Shown here piece by piece: positions 1 through 12,200 of a DNA stretch of 64,000 nt. The notes beneath the pieces are model-generated. The model was not told the DNA's origin. It did no database searches and saw nothing but the letters and a program-made list of their open reading frames with translations. Origin of the DNA: Auanema rhodensis. Taxonomy: Eukaryota > Nematoda > Chromadorea > Rhabditida > Rhabditidae. How positions within the stretch are numbered: position 1 is the stretch's first letter; every line of letters starts with the position of its first letter. The stretch lies in contig OZ059898.1 of NCBI GenBank assembly GCA_964057225.1, forward strand, positions 6,138,001-6,202,000, in the 5' to 3' direction. The position numbers and the translations under genes were made by a program.

Positions 1-563
1 CAAAAGTAAAGCTTTCGTTCTCTATTAATTTATTTGTTAGTCCTTCCTCAATGGCTTTTTTATCCCATGTTCTAGGGTTTTCTTTAATTTTATGTATTTG
101 TTGAATGTTTCTGCTCTGAATGCCTGGCCACTTCCATTCCTTGCACTTCCCATAATCATTGATACGCCTTTGCTGGTCTCTGGAATGTCAGGGCTCTTTT
201 ACAAGTTTCATTTTTGAAATGTTATTGCTTGCTTTCTCTGAAATGATGACTGTCGGGTAAATCCCGGTGGTTGTATTACATGCGTTTTTTCATATTCAGG
301 CTTTTCATCAACAATATTGTACTAGGTTGATGGTGCCAATAAACAAATAAAATTATGAGATAAGTATGGGGTTACGTACACTCAGGTAGCATTCGAGAAA
401 AACATAAAATCCCTCTAAATTCTATATGGGCTTTTTTTGAATTATTCGAAAATATCGGACGTTTTACGAACGAGGATGACTTTATGACTACGTGTCTGTA
501 GATGTCATGGTCGATTTCATATTCATTATATGTTGGGAACTAAAGATTTCATTTTGCCTACAG
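1..563. other. Left-edge non-coding stretch
   Basis: No exon could be assigned here. The first supported exon of the RS-rich gene begins at 564, after a polypyrimidine stretch ending in CAG. Part of this region is therefore probably an intron or 5' region of that gene. A short open stretch around 440-490 is in a splice phase that does not join cleanly to 564, so I did not add it to the model. Confidence 0.5.
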
Positions 564-2437
564 GATGCGGTTCAATATGAGGTCCCGACTTGCCCAGATG
601 CTAGCTTTGACAAGGAAGAATTGGATTATGATGAGGATGAAGATGAAGACAAAGAAGAAAGAGTAGGGCGTTTCACGTCTGAACGAACGAAGGTATACAA
701 ATCTTGCCATAATTTTTTTTATACTTTTTTAACTTTAAAGCAAGCCACAGCCTCTTCCACTGTTCCAAATAAAGCTAATTCATCTAACCAAACCCACAAA
801 AAGGGAGATGAAAATAAGAAAAATTGGAACAATAATCGTGGAGGAGCTTTTAACAATAGAGGTCGTTCTAATCAATGGAATAATCGTGGCGGAAGTGTAA
901 GAGTATCCTTCTAACAAAGTTCTAATTATTCGATATAGATGGGTATGAGAGGTCGCGGTCCCATGATGAATAACTTTGGAGGACCTCCTTCGTTATTAAC
1001 TATGCAAATGGAACCCCCCATTATGCTAAACCAAAATGGTGGTAAAATTTTGATAAATCCTAATTTTGCTGCTCCGTTACACCCCCCACACCCGCAGCCA
1101 TTAGGTAGTACAATTAAGTATTTAGAGTACTAATTTCTTGAATCTTTAGTACGCTTGAATCTACCAGGTGCTCCTCCTATTTCTCTCGGTTCTTCAGCCG
1201 TGCCTAGTATGCCTATTGGTTCTAATTCAGTAGGTCCTATAGTTCCTCGTCTTCCGAATGGGATTCCTTTGGTTCCAAGTAATTATTTATACTTGATAAT
1301 ACGAAAATATTTGTTTTTTTAGTCCCCAACCTGCCTCCTAATCATGGAATGGCTGGGTTTGGAAATAATCTTATAAATAGGCATTATGGGTCTTCCAATT
1401 CCTCAGCCTATTCTGGCGGTTGGGATCAGAAAGTAGAAGAGTTTATCAATAGTGGTCTCCGCAAACCTAAAAGGAGGAGTTCATCTTATAGTAGTAGAAG
1501 TAACTCTAGCTCATATAGTGGAAGGTAAGAGTTGAACCGCTATCTTAAAACATTTGACATTCTTTAAGCTCCAAATCTCGATCCCGGTCTCGCTCCCGGA
1601 GTCGATCTCCTAGAAAGCATCATAGATCAGATAAGAGATACAGACATGAAAAGGATAGTAGAAGGAATGGAGAAAGAAACCTTAGAGGAAGAAGAGGAGG
1701 AAGAGGAGGACCCGGAAGCCGCAGATATGATCGATCGGACCGATCCAGAAAAGACGAAAGAGGAGAGGTATTCGAATATTATGGAGACTTATTTTTGAAT
1801 CAACTATATTTAATAGGTAGCTGCTGAATGCGCCAAAGTTGTTGGGGTAGACAAGGATTATCTTACCAAGGTGGAGGAACAAAAGCGATTGAGGGAAGAA
1901 ATGCTTCGAATGAAAGAACAGCGAAGACACGGTGCTGATGAAAAGCCCAGAGCAGAGATATCTGAAGGGAAGGTAATGAAGCAGGAATTATCCGGATAGT
2001 TTAATATTTAATATTTGCAGAGAGTTCAAAATTCTAAACTTCAAATGAATTCTGAAGTTAATTCAAATGCAGGTTCAGCTAAGAAGAAAGCTTTCCTGTG
2101 TGTTAATGTAAAAAATTTGAAACAACTTCCTACTGCACTTAATAGAGTTGAAGGGCTTGCCAGAGAATTCGGAAATGTTAAGGTATTTTCAGTAATCAGT
2201 ATTCAATATGAGTCATCTTTCATTTAAGAAAGTTTGGAAGTTCAATGATGATCAGGTTAACATAATCTTCACAGAGTTGGAAAAGGCTAAAGCCTTTATG
2301 TTAAAATACAACAAGTAAACAGTTTTAATTGATAACGATAAATTTATAAAATTTGTTATAGTAAAGTCCTCTCTGGCCTACGCATTCAAGTGACCTTAGA
2401 AAAAGCTTATTTATCATTAGCGGAAGTTCAAGGATAG
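564..2437 (+). CDS. Arg/Ser-rich RNA-binding protein with C-terminal RRM-like domain (RBM33-like?), 5' end unresolved
   Basis: Ten exons are visible: 564-692, 741-896, 939-1104, 1150-1278, 1323-1524, 1569-1767, 1817-1972, 2021-2182, 2229-2314 and 2362-2437. Phases match throughout, giving 486 residues and a TAG stop; introns are 42-48 nt. In order the protein shows an acidic Asp/Glu stretch, an Asn/Gly/Arg-rich part with RGG-like and GRG motifs, a Pro/Met/Gly/Asn-rich middle, an SR block with RSRSRSRS-like repeats and basic RRGGRGG, a helical EEQKRLREEMLRMKEQRR segment, and a C-terminal domain starting FLCVNVKNL that looks like an RRM. SR plus RRM architecture implies nuclear mRNA processing or export. 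The charged EQKRLREE segment next to an RRM recalls RBM33, but this is a weak match made by eye. The start codon is not visible; it probably lies in an exon further left. Confidence 0.75.
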
Positions 2438-5400
2438 ATAAGAAAAAAGTTTGTATTTAATGCAACTATTCTCATGATACTCATTTTAATTTTACATTTT
2501 AATTTAATGATGTTTATATAACGTTTGATTAGTGACCGGGTTATAAAGTTTATATGATGTATTTCCTCAATTTATGCTCATTTCATGAATATTTAAAGAA
2601 TGTGTTTTGTGAACTGAAATTCTTCATTGGATTTTTTAGCGTAAGATATAGGATATCTAAATATTCCTGATTCAAACGCAAACTTAACTAAATCTTTCGT
2701 AACATTGCAAACTTATTTCATCATAGCTTTACTTTTATCTACACAAACTGAAGTTTTAAGATGGAACTCTTATCGTTGAATACGTATGTGAGATCTGAAC
2801 GATTGATGCGTCTCAAGAATGACTCTAGTTCACAGTTTTTGCTGAGCCATTTGAAAAACCGTTATTCACGAGTCGGACCATTGGCTGTCTGATGTTTTGC
2901 TATCAGCTAGTTTAAGCTTAAACATAACCTATTCTCGTAGACGTTTAGCTGTTCTCTCGTTCTCACTGCTGTAAAGGGAAACGAGAGAAAGAGAAGAACG
3001 AAGGGAAAAGAGAACGGTGAGAGAACAGACCTTTCCTCATCAGTGTACCATTCGTTTTCCATAACTCTCTTGACCCGCTTCAATGATAAGCTGCTGTCTC
3101 GCTTCGTGACGGTCTGATGTTTGCGTTAGCTCTACTACTTCAGTCACTGACAGTGTAGACCTCCTTCTTGCTAATGTCCACTATCATCTTTATACCTCAT
3201 ATTAGTTAGATAAAACTATAATTACAGTATAGAGTAATTTGAGCAATATCGAAGTTTGAAATTGACACAGCACAAAGTCCCCGTAATGGAATAATGTTCG
3301 AATATCATTTGCGATTTTCGGAAACAACACTAAAATGCAAATACTTAAATTAAGCTCAACCGTTCGTTCATTCTGCAGACATCAGATGAACAAAACATTA
3401 ATTCCAATTTACACGTGAATGCTATCACATGTTAATGTATGTATATACGTGAAATAAGAACATTAAAAAAATATTTGTCAACAAACATTTGAACACGCTG
3501 CAGTGTTCGTTGAATATTTCGAAGAATTTTAAACATTTATCATATGTACTGTATGCAATGTATGATATCATATATGTGATTCATTCTCTCATATTTGAGA
3601 ATGAATATTTTATATAACACATATAATTCTTATAATAAATAAGTATCAATGTTAGTGAATTGTTCTCTTCCAAAAAAAACATATTTTATACTTAAGAGAT
3701 CATAAAATCCATCCCAAGTTGGTAACTAGCATGAGGTAACAAGGTATCCTAAGAAGTTATCGTTCATTTTTTTATTAAAAATAGCATTTACTGAATAAGT
3801 TGTATATCTTTTGAATTATATGCTAATTGAATAAATATATTTATAAACTATGATCTAATTAGACATATATGGTACTATATTTCTTGTGAACGAAGCAATC
3901 ATATATTCACATTCCGTTTCAACATAATAACATAATCATTTGTACTTTTTGGTTTATTTTTCATTATTACTTCTTATCTTTTCTTGTCCATCCAACTTTT
4001 CTAACAATCACATTGTAGTACTTATCTAGATACAAAGCTTGTTAGACACAATCAATGTAAACATAGGAACGAATACAGTGATTACCTCATTCGGGAAAAA
4101 GTATGCGAAAACCCTGTCGAACGAATGAAGATGAATAGAGAGGTAGAGAAAAAAGCAACAAGTAGATTGACAAACTGACCAGCACCAGCTTGCGCCTAAT
4201 GAGCATCACAAGTTGAGACGATTAGTCTATCTCTCATTTCTATACTTCTCATATCTTTTCTCCCTCTCCGCTTCAACTTTTCTTATATCGCTCTCAGTTC
4301 TTTTAACTTTTACCTCATGCGAGTCCGACCTTGTGTGTTCGTAGACGGAGCGAACTGATAGAAGGATCTAAAACGAGTGCGAGTATGGTGAGCAAGGCAA
4401 ATAGAATACAACTGAGGCACACGACAACCAAAGCTCTTATGAAATCGCAATTACAGACCTTTTTGGGAGTTGACAGTATGACGACTAAATTGATGAAGAA
4501 CGATGAGAAAGTCTTGAGAAATTGCTAAAAGCTCCGAAAAAAATTATTCAGCGGAATTCAGAACTATTTTGAGAGTTTGAATCCTTGTCCTAAACAGGTT
4601 GCTCGCTACTCTAATTACGAAAAATTCTCTTCAAAACTTTAGCATCACTGCAAACAAGTCCTCGAAAGAAGGGTGAGCCTGATTTAATATACTAAATGGG
4701 GAAAACATGTAGGGTTTCTCAGATATTTCGAAACGTTTCGTTATACCCTTGATAATAATAGACAAGGCTAGCTCAACAATTCATTTGTTGAACTTAGACC
4801 GTATTTCTTGATTACATTGGACTCTGTGCAGCTTCATGAGAGGAAGTTTAAAAAGTTTCTAAGCTGAGTGCTTTCATGTAGCTTGTTCTTCGTTCTTCAG
4901 ACACCTTCATGAATTCCCTCATTTCAATATACTACCTTTCTGATTCGTGCACCGCTCGGAGCTAAGCGAAACTACCGAAGTATATCTCGAGCTCTGTTTC
5001 TGCTTAACTCGATTAGGCTCTAGATGTAGAGCACACTCTTGAGAAGATTAAGAGGAAACATTAGGCAATGCTTTCGGCATTTTAACGGTATTTGTTTTCT
5101 TCGAGACCGAAGTACGAGAGCACGGAAAGACAGAATTAAGGTGAAGCAGAAGATAGAGAGACTGTTAAAGCTAGAGAACAGGAATGTGAGTACAAGACAA
5201 TGACATGCCGAGAAGATGTTGATGAGGTCAATAAGATGACAACGTTCGGCGGTCCATCATCGTTATCGGTGTACGTGTCGCTCGATGTCCAGTAGCCTCC
5301 TCCTCGTTGTCCTTGTCGTTCTCCTCGTTCTCCTCTTCGTTCTTCTCGTCGTTGTTGTTCTTCTCAATGGCGTTCTTCTATTGTGACAAAGTTTCTCATC

Positions 5401-7296
5401 ACTTCACTTGCTCTCCTGATACTACCGCACTGTTAAACATTCACAAAGGAACCGTTGTGACGACATTACATAACACACATACAGATGACAGCTAAGGCGC
5501 CAGTTGGCGTCCGCCGAAGGTTATACGAGCTAGTCGTGACTAGTGATAAGTGGTCAGCAGACAAGACAAGATGCCGGCACACCTCAAACTCTGAGACACT
5601 TAATAGGACAGATTTTGTCAAAAAGAAAAAAAACTAACGATATCTTTGTTTTTTCATATCCGAAACTGTACTATGAACTTGACAGGCTTAATTTACATAA
5701 GTGATCTGAATATCAGAAATTTTCAATTATTTAACCTATCTGATTTATAAATTAAAAGAAAAAGGAGTTTGCTTGAAATAGATCCGAAAGAAGATTTCAA
5801 GAATCTCTTCTTTTTTTTTAAATAACCTCAATCATGATTGTGGAGTTTTTTCATGAATTATCCGTGCAAGTTTGGATTTGCTTTCAAAACCTTTACTTTT
5901 CTATTGAAATAATGATGAAAGGAGATGAGATGTCAACGAGTCCATTTTTTCAATTCTTCAAATTTTAGCATCTTTAAATCAACTGATTGGATGGAAATGT
6001 CAAGTTTTTTTTTGAAATTACTGTCAAGAAAGCTTCTGAAAGCTTTTTTTTTAGCAATTTTCATTTTTCTTTCATAAAACATTTGAAATAACAAAGAAGC
6101 TCACATGCAAACAAAGCCTTTTATGAATTTTTGGTTTCCAGAATTCTTTTTTTGCTTATTATATCAATTAAATAGTATAGTTAATATAATGAAAAAAATA
6201 CTTCAAAGTGCAAGAGACTAAAGGTCAAATGCCCTATTGCTTATGTAGTCGTTTTTTTCTTTCTCAGTCTTGGGTCACGTTTTTCCTAAGTAAAGCTGCT
6301 TCATCTTCTGTTTTTGTAGATGATGACGAAGCGTGCTCAAACGATTCCAAAAATAGAACAATTTGTTCGTTTATCGTCTTCGATCATGCTCTTGATGTGA
6401 CCATTTGAGGTCGTCGAGAGAGATTGCAAAACCGAAGCAGCATTCGACCTTCCACCCTTGCTCTTCCCTCCTGTCTCTCCTGTTTCACGTCACTCTAACT
6501 TTTCATTTCTTCTCCTTCTTTTCTTTCTGAATTGCTACTGAAGACGAAATGAGTTGGGGGAGCATATGTGAGTGACAGTGAACAGAGGAGAGGTTAGTTG
6601 GGTATGGTCACTCTGTGTTTGTGTAGTTTTTCGGCGTTTGCCCGCTTCAGAGTAGGGAAGAAGCTGAAGAATTTTTAGAAAGCAGAAAACGTTCACAGAG
6701 AAACAACTACAGAAGCTTGAGGAACTGCTCTATAGAGAAGCTGCAGAGAATTAATTGACGTTGAGAGATTTCATTGTTGTCTGTTCATATAAGTACTAAA
6801 TATATAAGCTTTGAAGAGAACACTGACCGCTTTTAATATCTGAAAGATTCGAATTGTGTACTAAGACTTTAAGAGAATTAGAGTTAGTTGACGTGAATAG
6901 AGATAGAAGGACAAGACTCCTGGGCTCGACGATAGAAGAGGCGTGGCTCGTCGAACGAACCGCTGAGCCCTCGGGGGGTGGGAGGTCAAGCCAGCCAATA
7001 AACTCTCTCTGTCGTTCTTTCTTTCTTACTCTCCCTTCATATTGTCAATCTGTGCTAGTCAATCAGACTCCTTTTAAGTGACAGTCTTTCGTTGCGTGCT
7101 AGTTTACTCCTCTTTAGACTGTTCAATCTCTCAGCTTTTCATCTCGTGCTCTCTCTCTAATTCTCTTACCTTTGCGGTCCCTCCTTTGCCCCCGCCTCCT
7201 CGTACGACGACGACGAAGACGACGACGATCACACACATAAGCGCCGACCCGCGTCCGGTCTCGCCTAGCCCCTAACCGTTCATTCACATCGCTACC
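2438..7296. other. Large intergenic region upstream of the matrix gene
   Basis: This 4.9-kb stretch lies between the RS-rich gene and the ATG at 7297. The short open frames here have no recognisable domain or splice-consistent partner, so I call none of them. The last 1.2 kb is less AT-rich than the rest and rich in CT/TCTC words, and the 60 nt before the ATG contain CG-rich GACGACGA repeats. That would suit a promoter/5'UTR region. A short inverted repeat is listed separately. Confidence 0.5.
2949..3028. repeat. Short inverted repeat in the intergenic region
   Basis: The left arm CTGTTCTCTC (2949-2958) is the exact reverse complement of GAGAGAACAG (3019-3028). The neighbouring bases form a partly complementary extension (CGTTCTCAC against GTGAGAAC-like words). 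It could be chance in CT/GA-rich DNA or a weak hairpin. Confidence 0.3.
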
Positions 7297-9164
7297 ATGA
7301 CGCGACGATCAGCCATTAGTGTATTTCTTCTTTCACTTTTAGGTAAGTGTTATATTTCATAAAGCTTTTACAATTCCTGAAGCAATGAGATTATTTAAAC
7401 TCATGTTATTGCTCAAGGAGATAATTTGAAACCATAACTGTATATCTTCTATCTCAATCTAGTAATATTTTTCAATGAGGTTGATTCTCATTATTCAGAA
7501 TTCAAACTTTATATAGAAATGTTTCATCTTTTTAAGTGGTTTCATTTTCAGCAGCTGTCTCTTGTCAGACACCAGTAATCGGAGGATCTTGTAAATTAGG
7601 AACCTCCGACGTACAAATTGGTGGAAAACAGACACAATTTTTCCTTAAATGTGAAGCTGCATCTGAGTAAGTTCTATTTCCTTTATTTTTCTCATTCATT
7701 GCAAACATTATTTATGATTCAATATGTATATTTTATAATCATGTTTCCTCTTCAGTAGTGCCGATGGAGAAGGAGTTTGGGTAGTTAAGTCCAGAGCTGC
7801 TTCTCCACCTCAACAGGTTCAACCTGTACCAGCCGAAAATTCTCAGCCTCAGGCTAGACCACCAATGAGAAAGATGAGCAATCCAAATATCTGTGGTAAG
7901 TCGAACATAAGTATTTTATTTATTAGTTAATTCTCTATTCAATTCTCTACAATCTTTGTTTACTGAACTTTTTCGAAATCATTCAAGTTTATTAAAGACA
8001 ATTCAAAATCTAACTTCGTATTCGACTACTGATCATTCTATTTCTCTAGAGAATTTCAAAATAATTTCAAGTTCAATTTGATTTAAGCATTTCCTTCCTC
8101 ACAAAACTGTATATTGTGTTTTCGATTAAGCCATATTCTTTCTGTGCGCAACCGAAGAAGAGGCTTTCAGTTCTAATTGATGTAGAAGGGGGGCTATATT
8201 AGGTTATCTTTCTTTCTCTCCTTCTTCCATTTTCTTTTCTCTTCGATTTTTCTTTCTTTCTCTCTCAATCTCTCTGCTCACCTTCATATTTTCTCTTTGA
8301 AATCTCTCTTTCTCTTGTTATTGTCCGCACTGCTGATATTCGTGAGTCAAATAGGTATTACGTTGAGCAAATACGGGTTGAGAGAAAGGCTAGAGAAGAA
8401 GATGATGAAGATGATGTTGATGATGAGGATGATGACCGTCCGAACGGTAGAGATGAAGCAGAATAAGATTAATTACTGTGGCCGATTTAGCTTTGTTGTC
8501 TTGATAGATACTTCCTTATTAGATTAATAGATTAGAATCTTCTTTAAGCTTACTTTTCTTCTTTGATAAGCTTACGTAGATATCGCACTTCTTAACCCTC
8601 TTTCTTTATTCTCTCTATATATTTCAATCTCCCACTCCCACATTTTCTCTTCTTAATGTCTTTCTTAGTCTTAAATATAGAGAGAAAGAGAAGGAGAGAT
8701 GGAGGGAACTATAGAAAGAATGAGTCGGACGTGCATCTCATCGAATGCCCAAGACTTCAACGTCGTGTCCTGTCTCTCTTCATTCACCACTCAATACAAT
8801 TAGCCTTATCGAAAACAAATAAAATCCTTAGATGGTCTGCTTCGTTGCCGGGCTGTCCAGCTAGTCTCTATGTCCATCATCGAAAGAACAGTTTGCAACT
8901 CGTTTAGACAATATCTGTACACACAGCAAATCAAAAAGACCGAAGTAAGGAGAAGAGAGGAGAGAAGAGGTGGGGAGAGGGGTGGGGTAAACGGTGTATG
9001 AAACGAAGAATGAGGGTTGATATTGGTTTGTTCATTGAACGGTATAAATTGAATTATAATTTTCAAAGCTATTTTTACCTTATTTGGGAAAGAAACTAAA
9101 AAGATTATTTGGCTACATCTTATTACATTATTAATTATTATAGATATATCTATATATGTATATT

Positions 9165-9210
<46 letters not shown>

Positions 9211-12200
9211 AAATATGAATTAAACGATTGAGGTTACGAACGCCTAGTATTTCTCTGTGATTAGAAATCAGAAGCACAAACATCTCTATCTTAAACGTCA
9301 CAAACGTCGTCATTTGTCCATCTATTGATGGTCAGTTGTCGTAAGTTAGATTGCAACGCCGACCGTATTTGCGCTTGTATTGTTTGAAGTTTTGATTGAA
9401 AAAGTGACAGTATTCCGTGCAAACGAGTAATGCTTCTATCTTCTTTGTGCATTATCCATCCCTTGCTTGTTCATTTCGATAGTGTACCAACTCAGTCTTT
9501 TAAATCTTCCCCCGTTATGACTTTTCCCAAAAAAAAAGAAAAAACTGTATGACATATGTATATAGAGTACGAGAATGTCTAAAAAGATGGAATAAAAGTG
9601 CAGATTGAAGAAATAAACCGATACTAAACTAATGGACAACCAATATAAGAAATCTATTGAATTCTTATAATATGAATTGAATAGAAATATGAGTCAAATC
9701 ATATTTCTAGTTTGAGCTCAGTAGACGATTTCTTAACTAACTAGACATTATATAAGATAAGATGATTGGAAACCGTTGTCCGAATTGTATGTGTATTTGT
9801 GTTCGTTTGACTCAAAGGACGGAAGTAGTTAGGCATCCAGGGGGGGGGGGGGGGAGGCTTATGACATGTGCTCAAAGTTTCACATTCTCTTCATTTTTTC
9901 TAATTTGTTTAGAAAAGAAGTATTTGCGAAGTTTTTAGTGCAAGCACACTGACTATCAGTCCGTACTATAATACATTTCCGGGTGACTTATTAGCCTGTC
10001 TTAAGCTTTTATTGAAATACAGAATAAAATAGAAAAATAATATTAGTTACTTAATACTTAAGATAAAAGTTACAAATAGTCTGAATCCTTCAAATATTTT
10101 CTTAATACATTCAATGTAATATTAATGAAATGGATTTGATAAGAATACACTTACATAGGAAATGAATCTGTCAAATCCAACTTCATCTCTTTTTCTCTTT
10201 CAAATTCTGTTTCTTTCTTTCAATCTTTTAGTTTCTATATATAGTTATATTTAAATATATGTATATATTTGTGTATGTGTGTCTCTGTTGCTACCATAGC
10301 AGGAGAGTGCGTGACTAGACGTTTGAGGGAAGCAAACAGCGGAGAAATTGACCTGGTCCACCACTACCACCACAACCACCATCTTTCTCGTTTTCAATCT
10401 TCAGAGAAACCTTTTGCTTCTTTGTAAAACAAACCTGAACCATTCTTTTTTTTCCTGAATCTACTTCAAGTTGGTGAAGTTTTTAGGGTAATCAAGTAAA
10501 ATGCATAATATACATATTCTATCGTCTCACCTCATAGGCCAAATAAAAAAAAAGTTTTGTATAAAAGTATAAGAAACAAAGAATTGTATAGAGATTGAAA
10601 ATTTGAATATAAATAACAGTTGAAGAGGGAACATAGTTATACAAATAATATTTCCAGAACAAGATAATGGAGCTCGCGAACAGGATAGTTGTGCCGTTTC
10701 GGCCACTTGCCTTCAAGCTCATAACGAGAACCCTACATTCTATCTTCAATGCGACCAAACGTAATCTGTTGATATCGTACACTTCATAAAACTTATGTTT
10801 AGGAATATGCGTTGGGTTAAAAAGTCTTGTCAAGATGGATTCCTTTTCAACTTCGAACAACAAACCTGTGTTGTTCCTAAGAGAAACAACCCAATCAATC
10901 GTAAGTCTAACTTAGGCATTCAAAGAAATGATATTATACATATCATTCAATAATTCAAAACCTAATTCAAATGTTTAAGAAGCTTATCACTAACTATGAA
11001 TTCCAGCTTCAAATCTAACCTATTTTAAACCATCTAACCAAGCTAATAACTCTTTGACATTACAAAAGAACTGTACGTCTTGTCCTCTTGGCACAATTTG
11101 CTTTGATGGTCAATGTAAACAGCTTCATACAAGTAGTGAGCTTATCCTTATCCATCTATTCAATACAATCTTTCAATTCTATCCTATCCAGTTATTTTTC
11201 TTTTTTTTCTTTTATTTTTCTAACTTCTTCCCTCGCATGTGTTAACACCTTTCAGCGTTATGTGCCGATGGATCTTCACCTCTTGGGCAATGTCCTTGCA
11301 ATCTTTCATCTGGAACTGTGTGCACTGCCCAAGGAGTATGCTGCCGCTTTCTTCTATCCGAACTCGAGAAAACAGTCCAAAAATCGGATTACAACAACAC
11401 GGAAATATCTTGCGGTCAAACTTGCTCAAATGCCAGTCCTTGCCCTAAAGGACTTGTATGTGATCCATCTACGTTGTGCTGCTATTCTCAACGTTTTCGA
11501 TATCCTCTTCGGGCTCATGATGATCCGACAGCTATGTCGTTTGTATCTCCTGCCTCTGTATTTCTCGGCTCAAGCTCCATATTCGAGCCTATTAAGCAAG
11601 GCACAAGCTCTGCTTTTCGTGTTATAAGCTTGGAGCCAAGTGGATTTCAATCAATTAGTGGTGCCGAGCCAGCAGATGATTCAGTCAATTCAAGTATTAC
11701 CATGCCAAAAGCTCCTCATGAGATTGGACTAGTAAACACCACACCTCACGGTCCTCGAGCTCCTCCATCGGCAATACCAGGAAAATCAACAACAGTCAAG
11801 AGAACAACATCATCTATGCCACCATCAATCCGACCAGATCTTAGTTATCTGAAAACAACTCAAACAAGCTCTGTATCAACGACCACAATACCATATACGA
11901 CAATTCAAACGAAGACAGAACGACCAACAATAGGTAGGTAATTTCGTTGTTTGTTTGTCTGACTGAAGTAAGCTTCAATACCCAAAATGCGAGAGAAAGT
12001 AAAGCAAGAGGTGAAGAGAAAAGCTAAGAAAGAACTTGAGCACATAATAGATTACGTTTCTCTGTAAGGAAGTTTGCCTATACAATTTCAACAGATTCAT
12101 CTTAGTAAGCATTAAATAGGAAGATAAAACAGAGATACTAGAGAGCGACAAGCAAAAGGTGAAATAGTAAGCTCCGATGCTTTAATGAGTGTTTAAACAC

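Larger units (their letters stand above)
7896..10657 (+). other. Long intron 3 of the matrix gene, with simple repeats
   Basis: This is a 2.76-kb intron in a gene whose other introns are mostly 40-120 nt. It holds a compound AT/GT microsatellite near 9167-9210, a run of 14 G at 9841-9854 and many CT-rich words. No exon with Cys-repeat coding potential was found in it. Its size leaves room for an internal promoter or enhancers. Confidence 0.5.

Noticed and set aside
8297..9066. Several 60-90-codon frames in the matrix gene's long intron
   Set aside because: No Cys-repeat pattern, no phase-compatible splice sites with the flanking exons, and frames on both strands overlap.
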